A DNA stretch of 11,635 nucleotides, from positions 1 to 11,635 of the forward strand of contig WGBS01000160.1 in the NCBI GenBank assembly GCA_015494165.1, read 5' to 3'. The stretch's first letter is position 1. Every line of letters begins with the position of its first letter. This document shows positions 1-6,546 of this stretch, piece after piece. The notes beneath the pieces were generated by a model. That model was not told the origin of the DNA. It saw nothing but the letters and a program-made list of their open reading frames with translations, and searched no databases. This DNA is from Gammaproteobacteria bacterium. GTDB lineage: Bacteria; Pseudomonadota; Gammaproteobacteria; S144-34. The position numbers and the translations under genes are program-made.

Positions 1-152
1 CCCGCTCCGGGGCGGCGAGCGCGGCGGCGAGCGCCGCGAGCCCGCCGAGGGACCAGCCCGCCCACAGCGCGCGCCCGGGCGCGCGCTGTGGGCGGGCTGG
101 TCCCTCGGCGGGCTCGCGGCGCTCGCCGCCGCGCTCGCCGCCCCGGAGCGGG
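1..152. repeat. Perfect 152-bp palindrome with two 76-bp arms and no spacer
   Basis: Bases 1-76 are the exact reverse complement of bases 77-152, checked base by base outward from the centre between 76 and 77 (CCC|GGG), with no mismatch and no loop. The right arm is genuine bioH coding sequence (the GWSLGG nucleophile region), so the left arm is an inverted copy of part of bioH and carries no gene of its own. The repeat begins exactly at base 1, so the arms may continue outside the window. A perfect spacerless palindrome of this size is unstable in most bacteria, so a fold-back read or contig-end artefact is the likeliest reading; a true inverted duplication is the alternative. Confidence 0.97.
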
Positions 153-667
153 TGGCGGGGCTCGCGCTGGTGGCGGCGACGCCGCGCTTCACGGCCGCGG
201 CCGGCTGGCCCGGCGTCGAGCCCGCGGTGCTGGAGGGCTTCGCGCGCGCGCTCGCGGCCGACCCCGCGGCGACGCTGCGCCGCTTCCTCGCCCTGCAGGT
301 GCGCGGGGCGGCCGGCGCCGCCGCGACGCTGCGGCGCCTGCAGGCGCTGCTCGAGGCCGCCGGCCCCCCGCATCCGCGCGCCCTCGAGGCGGGCCTCGCC
401 GTGCTCGCGAGGTCCGACCTGCGCGGGCGGCTCGGCGCCGTGCGCGTGCCGGCGGCCGTGATCGGCGGCGGGTGCGACCGGCTGGTGCCGCCGCAGGCGC
501 TGCGGCGCACGGCAGCCGTGCTGCCGGACGCCGAGGTGGTGCTGATCCCCGAGGCAGGGCACGCCCCCTTCCTCAGCCACACGGGCGAGGTGCTCGCGGC
601 GCTGCGCGCGCTGCTCGCCCGCGTGGAGGGCGCCCGCGCGGCACGGGAAGCGGGGGGCAGGGCGTGA
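77..667 (+). CDS. bioH: BioH, pimeloyl-[ACP] methyl ester carboxylesterase (5' truncated)
   Basis: BioH is a cytoplasmic alpha/beta hydrolase. It removes the methyl ester from pimeloyl-ACP methyl ester, ending the chain-building stage of biotin synthesis. The readable part is 196 residues against about 256 for the family; the N-terminal strands and the oxyanion region are missing. The motif ALWAGWSLGGLAAL carries the nucleophilic serine (codon 101-103). GGGCDRLVPP holds the acid (Asp codon 476-478) and EAGHAPFLSH the catalytic His (codon 560-562), so the triad is complete. The lid segment keeps the RFLALQ motif seen in E. coli BioH. The reading frame stays open through bases 2-76, but that stretch is the inverted palindrome arm and is not BioH-like, so I start the gene at the palindrome centre. 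The stop overlaps the bioC start by four bases (GTGA). GTG at 88 and ATG at 152 are internal and are not real starts. Confidence 0.9.
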   Translation, partial: GRALWAGWSLGGLAALAAALAAPERVAGLALVAATPRFTAAAGWPGVEPAVLEGFARALAADPAATLRRFLALQVRGAAGAAATLRRLQALLEAAGPPHPRALEAGLAVLARSDLRGRLGAVRVPAAVIGGGCDRLVPPQALRRTAAVLPDAEVVLIPEAGHAPFLSHTGEVLAALRALLARVEGARAAREAGGRA

Positions 668-1533
668 GCGGCGGCGCGCGCGTGGACAAGCGCCTTGCGC
701 GGCGCGCCTTCGAGCGCGCGGCGGCGGGCTACGACGCGGCGGCCTTCCTCCAGCGCGAGGTGGGCGAGCGCCTCGCCGAGCGCCTCGACCTGCTGCGCGA
801 CTTCCGCCCGCGGCGCATCCTCGACGCCGGCTGCGGCACGGGCGCGCTCGCCGAGCGCCTCGCGCGCCGCTACCGCGGCGCGCGCGTGGTGGCCCTCGAC
901 ATCGCCCCGGCCATGCTCGCGCGCGCGCGCCGCCGCGGCCTGTGGCTGCGGCGGCCGGCCTGCGTGTGCGGGGACATCGAGGCGCTGCCGCTCGCCTCCC
1001 GGAGCTTCGACCTCGTCGTCTCCAGCCTCGCGCTGCAGTGGTGCCCGGACCTCGACCGTGCGCTGGCGGAGCTCGCGCGCGTGCTCGCTCCCGGGGGGCT
1101 GCTGCTGCTCTCGACCTTCGGGCCGGACACCCTGCGCGAGCTCCGTGCCGCCTGGGCCGAGGCCGACGGGGCGCGCCACACCCACGTCAACGCCTTCGCC
1201 GACCTGCACGAGGTGGGCGATGCGCTGCTGCGCCTCGGCCTCGCCGACCCCGTCACCGACGCCGAGTGGATCACCGTGCGCTACGGCACGGTGCGCGCGC
1301 TCATGCGCGACCTCAAGGCCATCGGCGCCCACAACGTCACCGAGGGCAGGCCGCGCGGGCTCACGGGCAGGGGGCGGCTCGCCGCGGTGGAACGCGCCTA
1401 CGAGCGGCTGCGCGGCGCCGACGGGAAGCTCCCGGCGACCTTCGAGGTCGTCTACGGGCACGCCTGGGCGCCGCGGGCCGCCGGGACCGCGGGCGTGCGG
1501 GTCGCGCCGCCCGGCGCGGGGCGGGGGCCGTGA
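664..1533 (+). CDS. bioC: BioC, malonyl-ACP O-methyltransferase
   Basis: BioC methylates the free carboxyl of malonyl-ACP with S-adenosylmethionine, so that the disguised primer can be elongated to pimeloyl-ACP methyl ester. The product is 289 residues and a class I SAM-dependent methyltransferase. It shows the glycine-rich motif I LDAGCGTG (53-60), the acidic LDI after the next strand (D79), GDIEALPL (103-110) and the BioC-typical SLALQWCPDL (121-130). Further on it has RALMRDLKAIGAHN (211-224), matching the E. coli RSLKGIGA region. I chose GTG at 664 because it overlaps the bioH stop in a GTGA, as bioD does with bioC. GTG at 682 (MDKRLARRAF) is a credible shorter start that resembles the E. 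coli N-terminus more closely. The open frame upstream to base 88 is only a GC-rich extension across bioH. Translation is probably coupled to bioH. Confidence 0.95.
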   Translation: MSGGARVDKRLARRAFERAAAGYDAAAFLQREVGERLAERLDLLRDFRPRRILDAGCGTGALAERLARRYRGARVVALDIAPAMLARARRRGLWLRRPACVCGDIEALPLASRSFDLVVSSLALQWCPDLDRALAELARVLAPGGLLLLSTFGPDTLRELRAAWAEADGARHTHVNAFADLHEVGDALLRLGLADPVTDAEWITVRYGTVRALMRDLKAIGAHNVTEGRPRGLTGRGRLAAVERAYERLRGADGKLPATFEVVYGHAWAPRAAGTAGVRVAPPGAGRGP

Positions 1534-2228
1534 GCGCGCGCGGGCTGTTCGTCACGGGCACCGACACCGGCGCCGGCAAGACGGTGGTGGCGGCGGGGCT
1601 GGTGCGGGCGCTGCGCGCGCGGGGGCTGCGCGTGGCCGCCATGAAGCCCGTGGCGTCGGGGTGCGCGCGCACGCCGGAGGGCCTGCGCAACGCCGACGCC
1701 CTGACGCTCGCCGCCGCCGCGCAATGGGAAGGCCCCTACGCGGACGTCAATCCCTACGCCTTCGAGCCCCCCATCGCCCCGCACGTGGCCGCCGAGGAGG
1801 CGGGGGCGACGATCCGCTTCGACGCGGTGCGCGAGGCCTTCGGGCGGCTCGCGGCGCGGGCCGATCTGGTCGTGGTCGAGGGGGTGGGGGGCTGGCGGGT
1901 GCCCCTCGGCCCCGACGGCGACGTCGCGGACCTGTGCACCGCCCTGGAGCTCCCCGTGGTGCTGGCGGTCGGCATGCGGCTCGGCTGCCTGAGCCACGCG
2001 CTGCTCACGGCCGAGGCGGTCGCCGCGCGCGGCCGCCCGCTCGTGGGCTGGGCCGCCTGCGACGTCGAGCCCGCCATGGAGCGGCGCGACCGCAGCCTCG
2101 CCTGCCTGCGCGCGCGGCTGCCCGCGCCCTTCCTGGGCGAAGTGCCCTGGTCGCCCGCGGACCCCGTCGCCGCGGCGGCGGCGGCGCTCGACCCGGCGCC
2201 CATGCTGCCGGGGCTGGGGCTCGGGTGA
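1530..2228 (+). CDS. bioD: BioD, ATP-dependent dethiobiotin synthetase
   Basis: BioD is a cytoplasmic enzyme that uses CO2 and ATP to close the ureido ring of 7,8-diaminopelargonic acid, giving dethiobiotin, the penultimate step to biotin. The product is 232 residues (E. coli 225). The P-loop GTDTGAGKT spans residues 10-18 with K17. The second active-site lysine lies in KPVASG (K39). TPEGLRNADAL (48-58) and NPYAFEPPIAPH (74-85) are family signatures. VEGVGGW (116-122) is the Mg/ATP-contacting loop, and LGEVPW near the C-terminus matches E. coli LGEIPW. The GTG start at 1530 lies inside the bioC stop (GTGA), the same four-base coupling as bioH-bioC. Nothing essential is missing. This is the last gene of the biotin run; a GC-rich hairpin covers its stop codon. 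Confidence 0.96.
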   Translation: MSARGLFVTGTDTGAGKTVVAAGLVRALRARGLRVAAMKPVASGCARTPEGLRNADALTLAAAAQWEGPYADVNPYAFEPPIAPHVAAEEAGATIRFDAVREAFGRLAARADLVVVEGVGGWRVPLGPDGDVADLCTALELPVVLAVGMRLGCLSHALLTAEAVAARGRPLVGWAACDVEPAMERRDRSLACLRARLPAPFLGEVPWSPADPVAAAAAALDPAPMLPGLGLG

Positions 2229-2243
2229 GGGGCGGCGCCCCTC
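2227..2243 (+). terminator. Possible weak terminator hairpin at the bioD stop
   Basis: The sequence gaggggcggcgcccctc forms a 7-bp GC-rich stem with a 3-base loop and overlaps the bioD stop codon. A pyrimidine stretch with three Ts (CTCTTT) follows only about nine bases later, so the U-tract is poor. An alternative pairing of 2223-2228 (GGGTGA) with 2247-2252 (TCACCC) competes with it. It may end the bio operon, but without a proper T-run this is uncertain. Confidence 0.3.
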
Positions 2244-2388
2244 GGGTCACCCTCTTTGGCTGTATGGAAACTTGCGGGCGCGATGCGGCGACAGGCCCGT
2301 GCCGTCAAGTAGTTAGAAAGTTAGAGATTCCGAATATTCGCGTATTTCGTCATTAGGGCGCTGAAGGGGCCCGTAAGCGCACTTTTGG

Positions 2389-2417
2389 TTGCGGCGCCCC
2401 CGCCCATCCGCTAGCAT
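2389..2417 (+). promoter_or_regulatory. Sigma-70-type promoter for the cytochrome oxidase operon
   Basis: A -35 element TTGCGG (2389-2394) is followed by a 17-base spacer and a -10 element TAGCAT (2412-2417). Transcription would begin at about 2424. It lies just upstream of the DUF2244 gene, the first gene of the oxidase operon, and is the only well-spaced hexamer pair I found in the gap. The spacing is ideal but each hexamer matches only partly. No start site is proven. Confidence 0.5.
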
Positions 2418-2430
2418 GGCGCGCCGGATT

Positions 2431-2442
2431 TGACGTACGTCA
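2431..2442. promoter_or_regulatory. 12-bp perfect palindrome, candidate operator
   Basis: The sequence tgacgtacgtca is a perfect inverted repeat about 7-18 bases downstream of the predicted transcription start of the oxidase operon. That position suits a repressor site. The factor is unknown. If this is an operator, it argues that the open frame from TTG at 2430 is not the real start of the next gene. Confidence 0.4.
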
Positions 2443-2465
2443 GCTCAGGGCCGGGCAGCGGCCGG

Positions 2466-3011
2466 GTGATCAGCGAGGAACTGGACACGCACGGCCGGCG
2501 CCGGTTCGTCATCCGGCCCAACCGTTCTCTGAGCTGGCGGGGAAACCTGACATTCATCGGGGTCATGGGCGTCCTGCTCAGCGCCATCGCGACGACCTTC
2601 GCCCTGCGGGGCGCCTGGCCCGTTCTTCCCTTCGCCGGACTGGAGCTCGCCGCGCTCGCCGCGGGCCTCTACTGGGTCGCGCGCCGTCTCAGCCTGCGCG
2701 AGGTCGTGACCATCGACGACGGCCACGTGACCGTGGAGCGCGGCCGCCGGCGCCCGGAGCTGCGGGCGCGCTTCCCGCGCGCCTGGCTGCGCGTGGAGCT
2801 CGAGGGCGGGCGCGGCCCGCTCGCTCCGCGCCGCCTGGTCCTGCGCTCCCACGGCCGCGCCCTCGAGATCGGGGCGCTGCTCACCGAGGCCGAGCGCGAG
2901 CGGCTCGCCGCGCGCCTGCGCGCCGCCGTCCGCGAGGCGGCGCCCGCGCCCGGCACCGGCCCGGACACCCCCATCCACAGGCATCCCACCGGAGGAGACG
3001 GAGCGAGATGA
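2466..3011 (+). CDS. DUF2244 family integral membrane protein
   Basis: This is a conserved protein of unknown function usually found beside cytochrome c oxidase genes. The product is 181 residues from GTG 2466. A short N-terminus leads to FVIRPNRSLSWRGN (14-27), the hallmark of DUF2244. Two hydrophobic spans follow at about 28-46 and 52-71, the second containing PFAGLELAALAAGLYWV. The rest is a basic cytoplasmic domain resembling a PH-like fold, with REVVTIDDGHVTVERG. The proline-rich tail ends in the coxB overlap (ATGA). The start is uncertain: TTG at 2430 would add 12 residues, but it sits only about six bases from the predicted transcription start, has no ribosome site and overlaps a palindrome, so I prefer GTG 2466, although its own ribosome site is weak. 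Being first in the operon suggests a role in oxidase assembly or membrane insertion, which is inference. Confidence 0.85.
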   Translation: MISEELDTHGRRRFVIRPNRSLSWRGNLTFIGVMGVLLSAIATTFALRGAWPVLPFAGLELAALAAGLYWVARRLSLREVVTIDDGHVTVERGRRRPELRARFPRAWLRVELEGGRGPLAPRRLVLRSHGRALEIGALLTEAERERLAARLRAAVREAAPAPGTGPDTPIHRHPTGGDGAR

Positions 3012-4141
3012 GCGCCTACACGCTGACGAGAAGGCTCGCGCCGCTGGCGCTGCTGCTGGCCGCACCCGCCGCGGGCGCCCAGCCCGGCTCGGGCTGGGGG
3101 CTGCTCAACATGCCGGAGGGCGTGACGCCTATCAGCCGCCACGTGCACGACCTCCACACCCTGATCCTGGGCATCTGCGCGGCGATCGGCGTCGTCGTCT
3201 TCGGCGCCATCTTCGTCTCCATCCTGCGCCACCGCAAGTCGCAGGGGCGCGAGCCGGCGCAGTTCCACGAGAGCACCGCGATCGAGATCGTCTGGACCAT
3301 CATCCCCTTCCTCATCCTGGTCGGCATGGCGATCCCGGCGACCAAGACCCTGATCGCCATGGAGGACACCTCCAACCCCGACCTCACCATCGAGATCACG
3401 GGCTACCAGTGGAAATGGCGCTACGACTACCTCGGCGAGGGCGTGGGCTTCTTCAGCACGCTCGCCACGCCGCAGGACCAGATCTACGGCGACGCGCCGA
3501 AGGGCGAGCACTACCTGCAGGAGGTGGACAACCCCCTCGTGATCCCGGTGGGCAAGAAGGTGCGCTTCGTGCTCACCGCCAACGACGTCATCCACAGCTG
3601 GTGGGTGCCGGCCCTCGGCGGCAAGAAGGACGCCATCCCGGGCTTCATCAACGAGTGGTGGGCGCGCGTGGACAAGCCCGGCGTCTACCGCGGCGAGTGC
3701 GCTGAGCTGTGCGGCCGCGGCCACGCCTACATGCCGATCGTCGTCGTCGCCAAGAACGAGGACGAGTACCGCCAGTGGCTGGCCGCGCGCAAGGCGGAGG
3801 CGGCCGAGGCCAAGGCCGCCGCCGGCAAGACCTGGACGAAGGACGAGCTGATGGCGCGCGGCAAGGAGGTCTACGGCAAGTTCTGCGCCGCCTGCCACCA
3901 GGCGAACGGGCAGGGCGTGCCGGGCGCCTTCCCCGCGCTCAAGGGCAGCAAGGTGGCCACCGGCCCCGTCAAGGACCATATCGCGGTCGTCCTCAACGGC
4001 CGGCCGGGCACGGCGATGGCCGCCTTCGGGCCGCAGCTCTCGGACGCCGACATCGCCGCGGTCGTCACCTACGAGCGCAATGCCTGGGGCAACGACACCG
4101 GCGACGTCGTCCAGCCGGCGGACGTCGCCGCGGCGCGCTGA
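3008..4141 (+). CDS. coxB: Cytochrome c oxidase subunit II with C-terminal cytochrome c domain
   Basis: Subunit II accepts electrons and passes them through CuA to heme a of subunit I. The product is 377 residues. A signal peptide ends near AAGA-Q (24/25). Two membrane spans lie at about 50-72 and 91-112. The aromatic patch YQWKW is at 133-137. All CuA ligands are present: H196, C231, E233 (backbone), C235, H239 and M242, in the motif CAELCGRGHAYM. An Ala/Lys-rich linker (257-275) leads to a class I cytochrome c domain with CAACH (293-297) and a likely axial M337 in GTAMAAF. This makes it a caa3-like subunit II, a form common in beta- and gammaproteobacteria. ATG 3008 overlaps the DUF2244 stop and is preceded by GGAGGAGA at 2991-2998. 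Maturation would need heme c attachment in the periplasm and copper delivery to CuA. Also named ctaC. Confidence 0.98.
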   Translation: MSAYTLTRRLAPLALLLAAPAAGAQPGSGWGLLNMPEGVTPISRHVHDLHTLILGICAAIGVVVFGAIFVSILRHRKSQGREPAQFHESTAIEIVWTIIPFLILVGMAIPATKTLIAMEDTSNPDLTIEITGYQWKWRYDYLGEGVGFFSTLATPQDQIYGDAPKGEHYLQEVDNPLVIPVGKKVRFVLTANDVIHSWWVPALGGKKDAIPGFINEWWARVDKPGVYRGECAELCGRGHAYMPIVVVAKNEDEYRQWLAARKAEAAEAKAAAGKTWTKDELMARGKEVYGKFCAACHQANGQGVPGAFPALKGSKVATGPVKDHIAVVLNGRPGTAMAAFGPQLSDADIAAVVTYERNAWGNDTGDVVQPADVAAAR

Positions 4142-4192
4142 GCGCGCGACGGGTTTCACGCAAACGGGCAGCTTCGAGCGGAGGAACGGAGC

Positions 4193-5770
4193 ATGAGCAC
4201 GGCAACCGCGACCCATGAGGCGCACCACGAGGAGCCGCCGCGCGGCCTCAAGCGCTGGCTGTTCACGACCAACCACAAGGACATCGGAACGCTCTACCTG
4301 GTGTTCTCGCTCATCATGCTCTTCGTGGGCGGGATCATGGCGCTCGTCATCCGCGCCGAGCTGTGGGAGCCGGGGATCCAGTACGTCGATCCCCAGTTCT
4401 TCAACGCCATGACCACCATGCATGGGCTGATCATGGTCTTCGGCGCGATCATGCCGGCCTTCGTGGGGCTCGCCAACTGGCTCATCCCCATGATGATCGG
4501 CGCGCCGGACATGGCCCTGCCGCGGCTCAACAACTGGAGCTTCTGGATCCTGCCCTTCGCGGGCGCCATGCTGCTGTCGACGCTGTTCATGGAAGGCGGG
4601 GCGCCGGCCGCCGGCTGGACCATGTACCCGCCGCTCGTGCTGCAGACCGGCGAGGCCTTCCCCTTCCTGATCTTCTCGGTCCACCTGCTCGGCATCTCCT
4701 CGATCATGGGGGCGATCAACATCATCGCCACCATCCTCAACATGCGCGCCCCCGGCATGACGCTCATGAAGATGCCGCTCTTCGTCTGGACCTGGCTCAT
4801 CACGGCCTACCTGCTCATCGCCGTGATGCCGGTGCTCGCCGGCGCCGTGACCATGCTGCTCACGGACAAGTACTTCGGCACCAGCTTCTTCAACGCCGCC
4901 GGCGGCGGGGATCCGGTCATGTTCCAGCACATCTTCTGGTTCTTCGGGCACCCCGAGGTCTACATCATGATCCTGCCGGCCTTCGGCGTGATCTCGCAGG
5001 TCATCCCGACCTTCGCGCGCAAGCCGCTCTTCGGCTACAGCTCGATGGTCTACGCCACGGCCTCCATCGCCTTCCTGTCCTTCATCGTGTGGGCGCACCA
5101 CATGTTCACGGTGGGCATGCCGCTCGCGGGCGAGCTGTTCTTCATGTACGCGACGATGCTGATCGCCGTGCCCACCGGCGTGAAGGTCTTCAACTGGGTG
5201 GCGACCATGTGGCGCGGCGCGCTCACCTTCGAGACGCCCATGCTCTTCGCCGTGGCCTTCGTCATCCTCTTCACCATCGGCGGCTTCTCGGGCCTGATGC
5301 TCGCCATCGCCCCCGCCGACTTCCAGTACCACGACAGCTACTTCGTGGTGGCGCACTTCCACTACGTGCTCGTGACGGGGGCGCTGTTCGCCATCTTCGC
5401 CGCCGTCTACTACTGGCTGCCGAAGTGGACGGGGCACATGTACGACGAGCGCCTCGGCAAGTGGCACTTCTGGCTCTCGGTGATCTCGGTCAACCTGCTC
5501 TACTTCCCGCAGCACTTCCTGGGGCTGGCCGGGATGCCGCGCCGTTACGCCGACTACGCCGTGCAGTTCACGGAGTGGAACCAGGTCTCCACCATCGGCG
5601 CCTTCGCCTTCGGGCTGGCGCAGCTCATCTTCGTCTACGTGGTGTGGAAGACCGTGCGCGGCGGCCGCAAGGCCACGGCGCAGGTGTGGGAGGGGGCCCG
5701 CGGGCTCGAGTGGACGCTGCCCTCGCCGCCGCCCTACCACAGCTTCACCGAGGCCCCGGAGGTGAAGTGA
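4193..5770 (+). CDS. coxA: Cytochrome c oxidase subunit I (aa3-type, class A1)
   Basis: This is the catalytic subunit of a heme-copper oxidase that reduces O2 to water and pumps protons. The product is 525 residues with about twelve membrane spans, the usual length. Low-spin heme ligands are H77 (TMHG) and H390; the high-spin heme ligand is H388 (AHFHYV). CuB ligands are H253, H302 and H303, and Y257 is the tyrosine crosslinked to H253. The HPEVY motif supplies E255, the D-channel entry is D106 (GAPDMALPRLNN) and the K-channel lysine is K331 (PTGVKVF), so both proton channels are intact and the enzyme is type A1. ATG 4193 has a strong ribosome site, GGAGGA, at 4180-4185. It follows coxB after 51 bases. 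The heme could be A or O type; sequence alone does not say, which matters because ctaA is not nearby. Also named ctaD. Confidence 0.98.
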   Translation: MSTATATHEAHHEEPPRGLKRWLFTTNHKDIGTLYLVFSLIMLFVGGIMALVIRAELWEPGIQYVDPQFFNAMTTMHGLIMVFGAIMPAFVGLANWLIPMMIGAPDMALPRLNNWSFWILPFAGAMLLSTLFMEGGAPAAGWTMYPPLVLQTGEAFPFLIFSVHLLGISSIMGAINIIATILNMRAPGMTLMKMPLFVWTWLITAYLLIAVMPVLAGAVTMLLTDKYFGTSFFNAAGGGDPVMFQHIFWFFGHPEVYIMILPAFGVISQVIPTFARKPLFGYSSMVYATASIAFLSFIVWAHHMFTVGMPLAGELFFMYATMLIAVPTGVKVFNWVATMWRGALTFETPMLFAVAFVILFTIGGFSGLMLAIAPADFQYHDSYFVVAHFHYVLVTGALFAIFAAVYYWLPKWTGHMYDERLGKWHFWLSVISVNLLYFPQHFLGLAGMPRRYADYAVQFTEWNQVSTIGAFAFGLAQLIFVYVVWKTVRGGRKATAQVWEGARGLEWTLPSPPPYHSFTEAPEVK

Positions 5771-5771
5771 G

Positions 5772-5915
5772 ATGGCGGGCGGGCAGCGCCTGATGCGGGA
5801 CCCGCGCGACAACCCGCGCGTGCGGCGCAACATCCGCATCACCGTGGCGCTGCTCGCCCTCGCCGCGCTCGGCTTCTACCTGGCCTTCTTCTGGAAGATG
5901 GCGGGGCACGGCTGA
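5772..5915 (+). CDS. Small single-span membrane protein between coxA and ctaG
   Basis: This 47-residue open frame was found by reading the gap between coxA and ctaG. It starts at ATG 5772, one base after the coxA stop, and its TGA shares a base with the ctaG ATG (TGATG, 5913-5917), so the three genes are tightly packed. The N-terminal 22 residues are basic (MRDPRDNPRVRRNIR). One membrane span covers about 23-41 (TVALLALAALGFYLAFFW), and the tail KMAGHG is short. The positive-inside rule puts the N-terminus in the cytoplasm. Many proteobacterial cox operons carry a short single-span protein here, sometimes annotated as a cytochrome oxidase small assembly protein; assigning it to that group rests on position and shape rather than on any catalytic motif. 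Confidence 0.8.
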   Translation: MAGGQRLMRDPRDNPRVRRNIRITVALLALAALGFYLAFFWKMAGHG

Positions 5916-6493
5916 TGGGAGCGCGGGCGGCAGAGGAGGCGCGTGCGGCGACCCGCCGCCTGGTGCGGCGCCTGCTGGTGGTCGCGCTCGCCATGTTCGG
6001 CTTCGGCTTCGCGCTGGTGCCGCTCTACGACGTCTTCTGCGAGGTCACGGGCCTCAACGGCAAGGTGGACACGAGCCGTGCCGCCCGCGCCCCGCAGGGG
6101 GTGCGGGTGGACGCCTCGCGCACGGTACGCCTCGAGCTGCTGGCGCAGGTGCCGGACAGCGGCCGCGTCGAGATCGAGCCCGCGGCGCCGTTTCTCGAGG
6201 TCCACCCGGGCGAGCTGCGCGTGGCCCGCTTCCACGCCCGCAACCTGAGCCACCGGGCGGTGGTGGTGCGCGCGGTGCCGAGCGTCAGCCCCGGGCTCGC
6301 GGCCGAGCACCTGCGCAAGGTGCAGTGCTTCTGCTTCGACGAGCAGCGGCTGGATCCGGGCGAGGCGCGCGACTTCGTGGTGGTCTTCTACCTGGATCCG
6401 GCGCTGCCCGCCGAGGTGCGCACTGTCAGCCTCGGCTACACCGTCTTCGAGGTGCGCCACCAGGCGCGCGCCCGCGCCGCGGGGCGCGGCTGA
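5915..6493 (+). CDS. ctaG: Cox11/CtaG, copper chaperone for the CuB site
   Basis: Cox11 is a membrane-anchored periplasmic protein that delivers copper to CuB of subunit I. The product is 192 residues, typical of the bacterial family. A basic N-terminus (RRLVRR) precedes one membrane span at about 19-36, with the family signature MFGFGFALVPLYDVFCEVTG (27-46) that includes C42. The soluble beta-sandwich domain carries the copper-binding CFCF at 138-141 (C138 and C140) inside KVQCFCFDEQ. PSVSPGLAAEHL precedes it as in other members. The C-terminal LGYTVFEV is also conserved. The start at 5915 shares a base with the upstream small gene's stop, suggesting coupled translation. It lies between coxA and coxC, the usual place. 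This is the cox-operon CtaG (Cox11), unrelated to the Bacillus protein with the same symbol. Confidence 0.96.
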   Translation: MGARAAEEARAATRRLVRRLLVVALAMFGFGFALVPLYDVFCEVTGLNGKVDTSRAARAPQGVRVDASRTVRLELLAQVPDSGRVEIEPAAPFLEVHPGELRVARFHARNLSHRAVVVRAVPSVSPGLAAEHLRKVQCFCFDEQRLDPGEARDFVVVFYLDPALPAEVRTVSLGYTVFEVRHQARARAAGRG

Positions 6494-6546
6494 GCGCGGC
6501 GGGCAGGCGCAGGCGAACAACGACAGAGCGAGGATCGGAGAGAGCG

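Larger units (their letters stand above)
2229..2465. other. Intergenic regulatory region between bioD and the cox operon
   Basis: No gene is seen in this 237-base gap. It holds, in order, the hairpin at the bioD stop, an AT-rich island at about 2306-2356 that contrasts sharply with the GC-rich surroundings, a promoter at 2389-2417 and a 12-bp palindrome at 2431-2442. Inside the island are two copies of AGTTAGA (2311-2317 and 2319-2325) and a 10-bp palindrome, cgaatattcg (2331-2340). The island could be an upstream activator site or UP-element-like DNA, or the start of a small RNA; the sequence does not decide. Confidence 0.55.

Noticed and set aside
88..663. Long N-terminal extension of bioC through bioH in another frame
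   Set aside because: The extension is an Arg/Ala/Gly-rich shadow of bioH; BioC homology begins only near 682, and GTG at 664 couples to the bioH stop.
695..2356. 553-residue forward open frame over bioC and bioD
   Set aside because: It is out of frame with both enzymes and is low-complexity Arg/Ser/Ala sequence.
2430..2465. TTG at 2430 as the start of the DUF2244 gene
   Set aside because: It is almost at the predicted transcription start, has no ribosome site and lies at a palindrome. GTG 2466 is preferred, though not proven.
2669..5842. 1057-residue reverse-strand open frame
   Set aside because: It runs antisense to coxB and coxA, which have full sets of functional residues. It is rich in His, Arg, Glu and Asp as expected from the complement of GC-biased codons and shows no domain.
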